The translations under genes and the position numbers were made by a program. The notes beneath the pieces were generated by a model. The model had not been told where the DNA came from, did not search any database, and saw nothing but the letters and a program-made list of their open reading frames with translations. Shown one piece after another: positions 1 through 7,026 of a stretch of DNA of 39,397 nucleotides (position 1 is its first letter; the number at the start of each line of letters is the position of its first letter). This DNA is from a virus: IMG/VR virus record IMGVR_UViG_3300005337_000014, positions 1-39,397 of that record, one strand, 5' to 3'.

Positions 1-100
1 ACAAGCGAGGCCCACCCATCCGGCAACGGACATCAGGATGAACGTAGAAAATATCCATCGTGCAGGTAAGGCACGTTTTGTAGTGTAACCCTGGCGCGAT
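1..100. repeat. Terminal direct repeat, left copy (circle join)
   Basis: This 100-base stretch is identical to 39298-39397. A single acetyltransferase reading frame continues through it when the two ends are joined, so the most economical reading is a circular or circularly permuted genome whose assembly was opened here with a 100-base overlap. It lies inside a gene, unlike the intergenic terminal repeats of T7-like phages, so I do not treat it as a packaging end. Confidence 0.95.
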
Positions 101-310
101 GAATCCGACGAAGTATCCAACCAATCGGCCCATCTCGCGCAACGTCACTAATACTACCTGTCCGGCTGCATCTCTCTGTAGATAGATGTCGTATTGAGGA
201 TCAAGTGGCACATATTCCTTATTAAGTGCCAGCTCCTCATAATGAAGAGGGAAGAGCGGCTTAAGCTCTTCGAGGCGCTCGGTCAAGGATTCGACTTGCG
301 CTGTAATCAT
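1..310 (-). CDS. GNAT-family N-acetyltransferase, N-terminal part (continues at 39297-39155)
   Basis: The gene starts at ATG 310 and runs off the left edge of the window; the remainder is at the right end. Joined, it gives a 150-residue protein. This part holds about the first 100 residues: an N-terminal helix, beta strands around residues 50-75, and the start of motif A (FYVHPDVR, about residues 87-94). GNAT enzymes move an acetyl group from acetyl-CoA to an amine; the substrate here is unknown. The start overlaps the stop of the upstream beta-hydroxylase gene as ATGA, so the two are probably translationally coupled. The position, among virion genes, suggests modification of a phage or host protein late in infection (inference). 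Confidence 0.85.
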   Translation of the reverse strand, partial: MITAQVESLTERLEELKPLFPLHYEELALNKEYVPLDPQYDIYLQRDAAGQVVLVTLREMGRLVGYFVGFIAPGLHYKTCLTCTMDIFYVHPDVRCRMGGPRL

Positions 311-849
311 TGCATCTTGATGTCAATGATGAGGTGCAGGCGGTCGGTTGCACTGTTGTTCCATACTTCATGCTCGATGCTGTTGTCAAACCAGTAAATA
401 TCACCAGGCGCCATTTGAACAGTTTCGTCGCCGCACCGGAATAGGGAGCCGGGAGCGCTATCTAGAACAATATGAAACCGATCATAGTAGGCCGCATGCG
501 AGCCTCCATCCACATGCGGATCGATCTTCTTTCCTGGCGCCAGCCTCGTAATCAAGCACCGTCCAAGCCTCTCACCTTGCACATGCGCCATCAGGCTCAT
601 GATCAGTGGGCGAGCCTCTTTCAGAACTCCATAAGCCGGGTAATCGATGGATTCATGCTCATCGATGATTTCCTCAACCTTCTCGGGAAGGCGATTGAAA
701 CGCAGCCAAATATCGCTCACCTCTTTGTGAGGCGTCTCGGGATGGGTAGTTCTCAGCGTATTTTTGTCCCACAGATCAGGATGGCGAACAAGGGCCAAAA
801 GAAGTGGTCCAACGTTGGCGCCAGAAGCGATTCGATGGAAGTTCTTCAT
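307..849 (-). CDS. Aspartyl/asparaginyl beta-hydroxylase-like Fe(II)/2-oxoglutarate oxygenase
   Basis: The 180-residue protein carries the jelly-roll oxygenase signature: an HxD-type metal site (PHVDGG, His112 and Asp114), a downstream metal His (His160 in SIEHEVWNN) and a basic 2-oxoglutarate ligand (Arg170 in DRLHLIID). Arg124 in YYDRFHIVL fits the conserved Arg before the HxxL strand. The length matches single-domain bacterial and phage AspH-family proteins. The family hydroxylates Asp or Asn side chains in proteins; no substrate is indicated. It sits between virion genes, with ATGA overlaps to the 109-residue protein before it and the GNAT gene after it. Confident on family, not on target. 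Confidence 0.85.
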   Translation of the reverse strand: MKNFHRIASGANVGPLLLALVRHPDLWDKNTLRTTHPETPHKEVSDIWLRFNRLPEKVEEIIDEHESIDYPAYGVLKEARPLIMSLMAHVQGERLGRCLITRLAPGKKIDPHVDGGSHAAYYDRFHIVLDSAPGSLFRCGDETVQMAPGDIYWFDNSIEHEVWNNSATDRLHLIIDIKMQ

Positions 850-1175
850 GAAATCTCAATCCCGCTTGCGATAAGCGTCAAAGCCAACCCGAAAGCCTGC
901 AAAGTTGCCCCGGGCGGTATAACTTGGTTGACCAACTCTGGACAGGTGTAGGTAACGTTCGCAGCAATGCTCAGGTTGTTTATGATGGCGTTCGTTGCGC
1001 CAGCAACCCCACCGCTTGGAACCAGGTAGACGGTCGCCAGAACTGCGCCGGCAGTCGTATTGCAGATCGACGCAGCCTTGATGATGGTATTGGTGTTCGA
1101 TGGTGCCGTGTAGTAGACGGCAGCGGCTGCAGTCAGGGCTGAGCCTGCGACAAGTCGGCGGGCAGTGGTTGTCAT
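846..1175 (-). CDS. Small hydrophobic, beta-rich protein of the tail region, unknown
   Basis: The 109-residue product is rich in Ala, Thr, Val and Ile with alternating hydrophobic strands, as in small head-decoration or tail-accessory beta-sandwich proteins. No enzyme motif is visible. The N-terminus (RRLVAGSALTAAAAVYY) could look like a weak signal sequence but also fits the first strand of such a fold. Both ends overlap neighbours by ATGA (stop of the 108-residue gene at 1172-1174, start of the hydroxylase at 849). A virion role is inferred from position only. Confidence 0.8.
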   Translation of the reverse strand: MTTTARRLVAGSALTAAAAVYYTAPSNTNTIIKAASICNTTAGAVLATVYLVPSGGVAGATNAIINNLSIAANVTYTCPELVNQVIPPGATLQAFGLALTLIASGIEIS

Positions 1176-1498
1176 CGAGAAAAGGCTCCAAAGACTTCTA
1201 CATCTGAAATTCTCTTGCCAATCTCGCCGCTCGGAACATCAGCAACAGAGAACGCATGTGCCATGCTCTCAAGAGCATCGGCAAGCTCAGAAACTGAAGC
1301 AGACGACGAGTCAACAAAGGCGATTTCATTCCTGATCGCAGTCAAGGCCGAATCGAATGCCGCATTCCCTGTTCCAGTCGACCCTCCGACACGGCGAAAC
1401 AGGTCTTGGAAGAAGAGAAACCAAGACCTGCCAATCAGTCCAGTCGTTGGATCGATAATCGGCTCTCGATCTGATGGGACTCTGAAAATATCGCTCAT
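1172..1498 (-). CDS. Small protein after the gp10-like tail gene, unknown
   Basis: The start is placed at ATG 1498 because it overlaps the gp10-like stop as ATGA; a longer frame would overlap that gene heavily. The 108-residue product opens with a compact motif (SDREPIIDPTTGLIGRSW followed by FLFFQDLF), then a Ser/Ala-rich helical stretch that could form a coiled coil. Phage proteins with a similar ID-P-TG-x-I-x-R-W-FLFFQ opening are often found next to tail genes and are usually unnamed. A virion or tail-assembly role is inferred. Confidence 0.8.
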   Translation of the reverse strand: MSDIFRVPSDREPIIDPTTGLIGRSWFLFFQDLFRRVGGSTGTGNAAFDSALTAIRNEIAFVDSSSASVSELADALESMAHAFSVADVPSGEIGKRISDVEVFGAFSR

Positions 1499-2925
1499 GT
1501 TGGGCAGGGCGTCACTTCGGCAGTTGCTCCGATTATCGCTACTTTTATGGATGCGACGATACGAACTCTGAAAACTCGGTCCCTGCTTCGGCCAAGACGG
1601 CGCCACCTAGCACGGGTCCGGTACTGACCAGCTCTACCAATCGGAACCCAGTATTCGTTGCTCCACGTATGACCGCCGTCATCAGACCACTGCAGCATGG
1701 CTTGGGGGTCAATGCTCTCGAAGCCAACACCAAGCCCTACGCCTGTTTCCATGTCGATCTGCATCGAGTGAAACAACTGCTGCCTCAAGTCGTTTGACAG
1801 ATGGGGACAGGATCGAATACGAGCGATTGGCAGAAAGTTGTCCGTGTAGGTATCAAGCTTCAGCCTGTACAGCTGGTTAACCTCCCAGTCGCCGACGATG
1901 GTGTCGCCGTCGAATTCCATCTGGTAAGCGCCCCTGATTCGATTCAAGGTCCCAAAATCAGGGTCCATGTAGGCTCGCTCATGCCAAAGTCCTGTTGATG
2001 CGTCAAAACACCATGTCTTATTTGCAGACGGGAAGCTAAGAACGTAGAAGGTGTGGCCCTCTTGCTGGTATGAAAATGAAATAGCGTCACTTGTCGTGCC
2101 ATAACTGGCAATTGCAAATTCAATGGCGTGATTGCTGACGCGCTGAGCCTGGCTGTAACCAGCTGCCTTCAGGACAATGCCGCGCCCGCGGTCATCACCA
2201 CCAAGCCAGTAGATCGTGTTATCCATCTTTGATAGGGACGATGGAGCGTCTATCCCGGTCTCCATTTGGCCGCCTTGGATTCTGGCGAATGGGTCCGTGT
2301 TATCCCCGGTAAGCACCCAAGTTTCAACACTGTTCGGCCCAAAAAGCCACACTTCAGAGTGGTTGACGACAAGCGCAGATATATTGTCAGGAGAGCTTTC
2401 TGCTGTGTAGAAGTTGAGGGCATCTATAACGATGCTATATGGCTCCGTGTACTGCCACTGCCCAGTATTTGCCTTGTTCCAAACAAAGCGACCAGCAACG
2501 AATCCGACGAAGTCAGCACCAACAAATCCAGGATCAATGATCGGGGCCAGTGTCATGGCGACAGGATCGATGAAGTACCCATTGCTACCGGTGACGAGCA
2601 TGATTGTCGTTCCGTTATCGCTCATCCTGGCCGGCGTGGAATTTCCGTCGATGACTCCGATCAGATCATCCGTGCCGAGCCTGTTGATTCTCCATACCCT
2701 TTCACCAAGAACCGCAATCGCCAGGTTCTCATTGAACCTGTACAGACCTCTCGTGGCGCCACCGGAAAGAATCTTGTATTGCTCCGTTCCCGGAGTGCCA
2801 ATCAGCATGGCTGCGCTCTTGCTGGCGCCGCTCTCGCTCCTTTCGACATACAGGTTCACGGACTGCTGACAGTCGAAGTTAACCGACCTTGACTCATATG
2901 CAGGCCCGACAAAATTGAACTGCAT
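1495..2925 (-). CDS. Tail protein, P22 gp10-like (packaged-DNA stabilisation)
   Basis: The 476-residue protein begins FNFVGPAYESRSVNFDCQQS, typical of the gp10-like family that forms part of the short tail hub beneath the portal and gp4 ring, retaining packaged DNA. The rest is beta-rich with repeated short blades (for example NTIYWLGGDDRGRG, HTFYVLSFPSANKTWCFD), consistent with that family. The length is close to P22 gp10. The start overlaps the gp4-like stop as TGATG and the stop overlaps the next start as ATGA. Gene order gp4-gp10 matches P22. Confidence 0.85.
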   Translation of the reverse strand: MQFNFVGPAYESRSVNFDCQQSVNLYVERSESGASKSAAMLIGTPGTEQYKILSGGATRGLYRFNENLAIAVLGERVWRINRLGTDDLIGVIDGNSTPARMSDNGTTIMLVTGSNGYFIDPVAMTLAPIIDPGFVGADFVGFVAGRFVWNKANTGQWQYTEPYSIVIDALNFYTAESSPDNISALVVNHSEVWLFGPNSVETWVLTGDNTDPFARIQGGQMETGIDAPSSLSKMDNTIYWLGGDDRGRGIVLKAAGYSQAQRVSNHAIEFAIASYGTTSDAISFSYQQEGHTFYVLSFPSANKTWCFDASTGLWHERAYMDPDFGTLNRIRGAYQMEFDGDTIVGDWEVNQLYRLKLDTYTDNFLPIARIRSCPHLSNDLRQQLFHSMQIDMETGVGLGVGFESIDPQAMLQWSDDGGHTWSNEYWVPIGRAGQYRTRARWRRLGRSRDRVFRVRIVASIKVAIIGATAEVTPCPT

Positions 2926-3635
2926 CAGTTCCCCGCAATGAAGTCGGCGTAACTCTGATACGTCCAGTCCGTCAGCATCGGATCAGCATAGGACATCGTT
3001 GGTCGCTTGTTGTTTCTCTTGATTGCTGCCTTGCTGCTCTTGGCAATGTCAATGACATGCTGAAGAACGGGAAGACCAAACTCCGCTGCAAGATCGACGG
3101 CCAGACAGTAGCGAATGGCACGCGAGTAACCGGGCGGGTAGCTCAGTGACTGAGCCGTGCTCGCGAGGGCCGTGAATTGTGTATTCGACGTGATGGTGAC
3201 AGTCGTCGCCTGCATGGGCACCGGCCAAAACGTCAGAGTACCAAGTGGGAAATCGGGGTCGTACTTGACGAAGCAGGGGATGATGTTCGGCTGAGTCTTC
3301 AGCTCGATCAGACTGTATCGCTTGTCGTCAATCTGCTCTAGCGGGTAATCAATACCTTGATACCGCGTGAACATGCATTCAATGGATGTCGGACGCACTC
3401 CGGCGAAAGTGCCGGCCGGGCCGATGGTGTAAACAGCCGTATTCGGCGTGAACGTGAAAGTTTGGTCTTGAGTCGAGAAAACCGTGAGATTCTCGATGCT
3501 CCACGTCTCAAGCATGTCATTCAAGACACGCAGAGAGTCGATTGACTCATCGGCTGTCGGCGTTTCACCTACGGCAATCGCGTTGATGAGCCGCATTGAA
3601 CTCTTAATGAGATCGAGAGCCACTATGGTTGCCAT
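2925..3635 (-). CDS. Head-tail adaptor, P22 gp4-like
   Basis: The 236-residue protein has the gp4-family layout: a helical N-terminus (LRVLNDMLETWSIENL around residues 28-43), a beta-rich middle with YTIGPAG-type turns, then a long C-terminal helix and a tail ending YADFIAGN. Gp4-type proteins bind the portal after packaging and start tail assembly. It is longer than P22 gp4 (166 residues), as is common in related phages. It lies just downstream of an intrinsic terminator at 3645-3672 and its stop overlaps the gp10-like start. Confidence 0.8.
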   Translation of the reverse strand: MATIVALDLIKSSMRLINAIAVGETPTADESIDSLRVLNDMLETWSIENLTVFSTQDQTFTFTPNTAVYTIGPAGTFAGVRPTSIECMFTRYQGIDYPLEQIDDKRYSLIELKTQPNIIPCFVKYDPDFPLGTLTFWPVPMQATTVTITSNTQFTALASTAQSLSYPPGYSRAIRYCLAVDLAAEFGLPVLQHVIDIAKSSKAAIKRNNKRPTMSYADPMLTDWTYQSYADFIAGN

Positions 3636-3644
3636 TTCAGCTCC

Positions 3645-3672
3645 AAAAAAGACCAGCCCCGAAGGGCCGGCC
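3645..3672 (-). terminator. Intrinsic terminator between the coat-distal gene and gp4-like gene
   Basis: On the minus strand a 9-bp stem (two G-T wobbles) with a TTCG tetraloop is followed immediately by six T residues (3650-3645). It lies in the 49-bp gap between the 130-residue gene and the gp4-like gene, so it would reduce transcription into the tail genes and lower their dose relative to coat and scaffold. No matching tract is present for the plus direction. Confidence 0.85.
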
Positions 3673-3684
3673 TAACTTCCAACT

Positions 3685-4077
3685 TCAGAAGGCAATCATG
3701 TAGCTGACTTCGGTCGCCGCAGTCGCCGCAGCGGTGACCGTGATGGTCACGACACCGGCTGCAGCGCTCACGCGCTCAACGCGCAGGGCGGTCGCATCAG
3801 CGGCGGCTTGGCTGACTTGCGCGAATCCCTTCGAGTTGATCGTGATGTTGGGATTGGTGATGGTGACGGTCGCCGCGCCAATCGCAACCGAAGCCGTGCC
3901 CAACAGGATGTTGGACATGACATTCGGGGACGGGGTGGTGCTTTGAGCGCCCGGGGTGATGGGGCCAGCCGAAGACGCTGCGAGGCCTTGAGCAATCAGC
4001 GCTGCCTCAAGTTCCGCAGTGAATTCGACGATAGTGCCGGCTACGAAGCCGTTGTATGCACGGTTCAGGACAATCAT
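3685..4077 (-). CDS. Small capsid-region protein, possible head decoration
   Basis: The 130-residue protein has an N-terminal piece (NRAYNGFVAGTIVEF, then a helix), a Pro/Ser/Thr linker (about residues 38-52), and a C-terminal beta-rich domain with repeated short T/V/I strands ending SYMIAF. This looks like a small decoration or virion domain. It follows the coat gene in transcription order but is separated from it by an HNH gene on the opposite strand. A purine-rich site (AAAAGGAA) precedes the ATG. Function is inferred from position. Confidence 0.75.
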   Translation of the reverse strand: MIVLNRAYNGFVAGTIVEFTAELEAALIAQGLAASSAGPITPGAQSTTPSPNVMSNILLGTASVAIGAATVTITNPNITINSKGFAQVSQAAADATALRVERVSAAAGVVTITVTAAATAATEVSYMIAF

Positions 4078-4101
4078 GATGGTTCCTTTTGGGATAAACT
4101 T

Positions 4102-4122
4102 GTCGAGCTGGCCTAGCTCGAC
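4102..4122. repeat. Perfect inverted repeat upstream of the 130-residue gene
   Basis: GTCGAGCT and AGCTCGAC form an 8-bp perfect stem around a 5-base loop. There is no T tract on either side, so it is not a standard terminator. It lies in the leader of the 130-residue gene and close to the start of the HNH gene on the other strand, so it could be an RNA processing hairpin, a protein site, or a boundary of the HNH insertion. Confidence 0.6.
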
Positions 4123-4187
4123 GGAGCGAACAGATGATTCATCCCCATCTTGGCCGGCACCTCTGGGATGCCTTTGATGGGGCTTGA

Positions 4188-4646
4188 ATGAACGACGAAA
4201 TCGCGCAGCTGCGCCAAGAATTTCACTACGACCCGACGACTGGCAAGCTCTGGAAGCTTGTCGGGCACAACACGGGGCATGGCTATCAACGAGTCACGAA
4301 TGGAGTCGGAATATTTTTCCAATCCCATCGCCTTGCTTGGGCCTTGACACACGGGAAGTGGCCTGATGGGCACATTGACCACATCAACGGAGACAGGCTT
4401 GACAACCGCCTTGAGAATCTCCGTGACGTTCCGCAAGAAACAAACCAGCAGAACGAACGGAAGGCGCGAAAGAACAGCAAGAGCGGGCTTCTTGGCGCCT
4501 CTTGGAACAAGGCAATGAAGAAGTGGACCGCTAGGATTCACTTCAATGGCAAGCACCATTTCCTTGGTTACTTTGAGACTGCAGAAGCTGCTCATGCTGT
4601 TTATCTTGATGCCAAACGAACTAGTCATCCGGGTTGCACTATCTAA
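4188..4646 (+). CDS. HNH homing endonuclease with AP2 DNA-binding domain
   Basis: The 152-residue protein has an HNH nuclease core (HRLAWALTHGKWP, then HIDHINGDRLDNRLENLRD, about residues 47-80) and a C-terminal AP2-type domain (about 99-146: GLLGASWNKAMKKW, then FNGKHHFLGYFETAEAAHAV). Such proteins are free-standing homing endonucleases of phages that cut DNA and spread by recombination. It is on the + strand against the direction of the capsid operon, wedged between coat and the 130-residue gene, which marks it as a mobile insertion. It belongs to the same family as the gene at 22958-23512. Confidence 0.9.
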   Translation: MNDEIAQLRQEFHYDPTTGKLWKLVGHNTGHGYQRVTNGVGIFFQSHRLAWALTHGKWPDGHIDHINGDRLDNRLENLRDVPQETNQQNERKARKNSKSGLLGASWNKAMKKWTARIHFNGKHHFLGYFETAEAAHAVYLDAKRTSHPGCTI

Positions 4647-4647
4647 T

Positions 4648-4676
4648 TCTGGTTCAGATGCGCGCCCAGCACCAGA
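4648..4676. repeat. Inverted repeat between convergent HNH and coat gene ends
   Basis: TCTGGT and ACCAGA form a 6-bp stem with a 17-base loop that exactly fills the gap between the HNH stop (+) and the coat stop (-). It may act as a weak bidirectional terminator or mRNA 3' stabiliser; there is no long T tract. Confidence 0.35.
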
Positions 4677-5888
4677 TCACACGGTGTAATACTTGGTCGA
4701 GAGTTCGGGATAGGTTGCTGCCCAGCCAAAAAGTACGTCCAATCGCATAATGGAATTGTCGTTCACGCCGTCATAGAACTCCGTGACCTTCAGCGTGAAG
4801 CCCTTGTAGGACTCCTGCGCCACATCGATCACGCCCTTGCCGCCCGGAGGCGCCCACATCGGAACCATCGCCAGCGTGAAGGCATCCTTGTGATAGCCGA
4901 CATTGCAGGCGTAGGAGGTCGATGCAGCACCTTGGATGACGTACGGCTGGGCAGTCGTCGGCGAGGCGCTGACGTTCTGGAACGGGCCGGAAGTCACGAT
5001 GGCAGGACTGATCGGGATCGAGGTCGCGCCCACCAGAACATCAGCAGTCACCACGAAGTTCGCCAGCACACCAGTCGAGACACGCGATTGCGGGTTGACC
5101 GCAAACACGCCCGGAAGGGTGATGGTCGTGCCGCGGGTCAGCGTGCCGCCAGCAACAGCCACCACCGTGACGGACGAGCCAGTTTGGTTCGCGCCGTTGA
5201 TGTTGGTTGCAGTCGCTGCACCGTTGGTGTGAACGTCAACGTTCTGATCCATGCCCGGGTCAATGCCGAACGCATTGGCGAACATGCCGTTGCGGTACTG
5301 CTTGTCAAGCTGGGTCGAGTTGTTGAACATGCCAGCAAAGCCGCGCAGCAGGCCTGCATTCAGCGCCGGATTCATGATCAGCGAACGATTCATGTCCCGC
5401 GGAGCTGCCATGTCGTCCAAACGACGCTGAATGTCCGTGATGGCGCCAACAGCCAGATCCTGCGTGGTCGGAACCGCGCCAGTCGGGTTCAGCGTGTTGT
5501 ACGTGCTGAAGTGAGCCAGTTGCAGGCCTTGACGGTCGATTTCGTTGACAACCGTTGCCATCGCAGCCTGCAGCTTCTGCTCCAGTTGCTGCAGAGACAG
5601 GGTGCGCTCGATGCTGGTGAAGTTCAGATCGCAGCCACCTTGCTGAAGGACCAGCGGGACGGTGGTTTCGACTGTTGCTTGCGGCACTGCGACGCGACCA
5701 GCGCGGTACGTATAGCGCGGCGGCTTCTTGATGTTGATCGTCTGGCCGGGGGAGTAACCACGAGACTGATTCGAGGTGAATTCAGCTTCGTAGTCGCGAT
5801 TGACGTTCTTCGAAAACGTCAGCATGTTCTCCAGAATCGCGAGGGCTTCCTTCGCGACGATGGAGCAGGTTACAAGAGTGTTGCTCAT
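4677..5888 (-). CDS. Major capsid (coat) protein, P22 gp5-like
   Basis: The 403-residue protein matches the P22 coat family in length (P22 gp5 is 430) and layout: an N-terminal arm (ALAILENMLTFSKNVNRDY), an E-loop region (GYSPGQTINIKKPPRYTYRAG), a spine helix (QLEQKLQAAMATVVNEIDRQ), a variable insertion domain in the middle (about residues 220-310, Thr/Val-rich), and a conserved end (FTLKVTEFYDG, then LDVLFGWAATYPELSTKYY). It forms the HK97-fold icosahedral shell around the scaffold. The gene lies directly after scaffold, as in P22. Confidence 0.92.
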   Translation of the reverse strand: MSNTLVTCSIVAKEALAILENMLTFSKNVNRDYEAEFTSNQSRGYSPGQTINIKKPPRYTYRAGRVAVPQATVETTVPLVLQQGGCDLNFTSIERTLSLQQLEQKLQAAMATVVNEIDRQGLQLAHFSTYNTLNPTGAVPTTQDLAVGAITDIQRRLDDMAAPRDMNRSLIMNPALNAGLLRGFAGMFNNSTQLDKQYRNGMFANAFGIDPGMDQNVDVHTNGAATATNINGANQTGSSVTVVAVAGGTLTRGTTITLPGVFAVNPQSRVSTGVLANFVVTADVLVGATSIPISPAIVTSGPFQNVSASPTTAQPYVIQGAASTSYACNVGYHKDAFTLAMVPMWAPPGGKGVIDVAQESYKGFTLKVTEFYDGVNDNSIMRLDVLFGWAATYPELSTKYYTV

Positions 5889-5909
5889 TTCAAGACCTCA
5901 ATTGGTTGG

Positions 5910-6707
5910 TTACTTTGCCCAACGAGCGCCCTGCTTTTCACGGAACGACTTGTATTCCTCCATCGACATCTTTCGAGGATCGGTGGTAACGGTCGTGCCA
6001 GTTCCTGCAGTTGGCTTCATCGGAGCGGGTGCCTTCGTAACTGGTTTTGCAGGCGTGGTGAGTTGAGCTTCAAGCCTCCCGATTTCTCGGTCAGCCTCCC
6101 GAATCGACATGCGAGACAGCTTTTCAGCAATCTCAGGATGCTTTGCCAAGTGGTAGACCAGCTCAGGCCCTTTTTCGCTCTCTAGAATCGCTTCCCCGAC
6201 ATGCGGTGCAATCGGGATATCAGCGGCTCCTACGACGGCGTCATAGTCCTGAATCGTTGCCTTCACAGTCGATTGGCGTTCCGCGAATGTTTGTTGTCGC
6301 GTTTCCGTCAATCGGTGGTCAGCAGCCTGCGCGGCCTCAGCATCTCGTTTGCTGATCGCCTCGTTGACTTTTTGATCGGTCTTCCAGTCTGTCAAAGCCT
6401 CCACATAGGCGCCGTAGTCTTCGAACTTGTCCGGAGTAGGTTTTGCCACCGGTTCATTCTTGACTTCGGGTGTCGCGCGCTGCTTCCAGTAGGCCGCTTC
6501 GCGCTCTGCTTCGTGTCGTGCTCGGGTCAACTCATCAATACGAGACTGAACCGGACTCTTGAACTTGCCCTTTTCATCTCGGGGCAACTCTTGAGATTCA
6601 GCCTCCAGAGCAGGCGGATCAGTTGCTTCGGTTTTTACCTCTGCGGGCTGCTCCTCTTGAACCAATGGTTCCGTTACGGTCTGCTCTACTGCTACTTCTT
6701 CAGGCAT
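5910..6707 (-). CDS. Scaffolding protein, P22 gp8-like
   Basis: The 265-residue, highly charged, mostly helical protein has an acidic N-terminus (residues 1-45 rich in Glu and Pro), central coiled-coil helices (SRIDELTRARHEAEREAAYW), a Pro/Ala/Thr-rich linker (about 215-240) and a basic C-terminal helix (MEEYKSFREKQGARWAK) like the coat-binding helix-turn-helix of P22 scaffold. It directs procapsid assembly and leaves before DNA packaging. Position between portal-side genes and coat supports the call. Confidence 0.88.
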   Translation of the reverse strand: MPEEVAVEQTVTEPLVQEEQPAEVKTEATDPPALEAESQELPRDEKGKFKSPVQSRIDELTRARHEAEREAAYWKQRATPEVKNEPVAKPTPDKFEDYGAYVEALTDWKTDQKVNEAISKRDAEAAQAADHRLTETRQQTFAERQSTVKATIQDYDAVVGAADIPIAPHVGEAILESEKGPELVYHLAKHPEIAEKLSRMSIREADREIGRLEAQLTTPAKPVTKAPAPMKPTAGTGTTVTTDPRKMSMEEYKSFREKQGARWAK

Positions 6708-6807
6708 GGTTTTCCCACGATTTGAGGCCTCGATACTGTCGAGTACAGTTGTTCGCCCTGTTGCGCCTTATCCGCGGGGACTATCGCGGGGCGTGATTTT
6801 CAAAGCG
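6708..6807. other. Leader of the scaffold-coat genes with small inverted repeats
   Basis: This 100-base gap is the longest within the head genes. It contains ACTGT/ACAGT around a 5-base loop at 6735-6749 and an overlapping CTCG/CGAG pair, plus a direct repeat of CGCGGGG about 10 bases apart near 6773-6790. I find no convincing promoter. The hairpins could set mRNA processing for the highly expressed scaffold and coat genes. Confidence 0.3.
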
Positions 6808-7026
6808 TTATAACACTTCCTGCTGTAATTGTACCGTTGTTAGCGCTACAGGAGCCGTAGAGAAGTGTGCGTTCTGTGGCGCAGACAGGAATGAATCCGT
6901 GTCGCTTGCCTGAAGCGATTGAACCAAAGATCGCCCGTAATCATCCGAAACTGTGTTCGTCGAACCAACCGGAAGAAGAATCCCGGCAGCGTTGAAGACG
7001 TTCGGGCGAAGAATGGTCACGCGCAT
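6808..7026 (-). CDS. Small head-region protein, unknown
   Basis: The 72-residue product starts directly after the stop of the preceding gene (no gap). It reads as a compact beta-rich protein (ILRPNVFNAAGILLPVGSTNTV) with a helical C-terminal end. Short proteins of this type are often found just before scaffold in podoviruses and are unnamed. No motif supports a function; a virion role is possible from position. Confidence 0.7.
   Translation of the reverse strand: MRVTILRPNVFNAAGILLPVGSTNTVSDDYGRSLVQSLQASDTDSFLSAPQNAHFSTAPVALTTVQLQQEVL

Noticed and set aside
1-100. Functional direct terminal repeat as in T7-like phages
   Set aside because: The repeat is exactly 100 bases and lies within a coding gene, which points to an assembly overlap.
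4113-4628. 171-codon minus-strand frame opposite the HNH gene
   Set aside because: The + strand frame has complete HNH and AP2 motifs; the opposite frame is a shadow.
4890-6185. 431-codon open frame on the + strand
   Set aside because: It is antisense to coat and scaffold, with a composition made of Arg/His-rich out-of-frame translation; the minus-strand proteins have clear family features.
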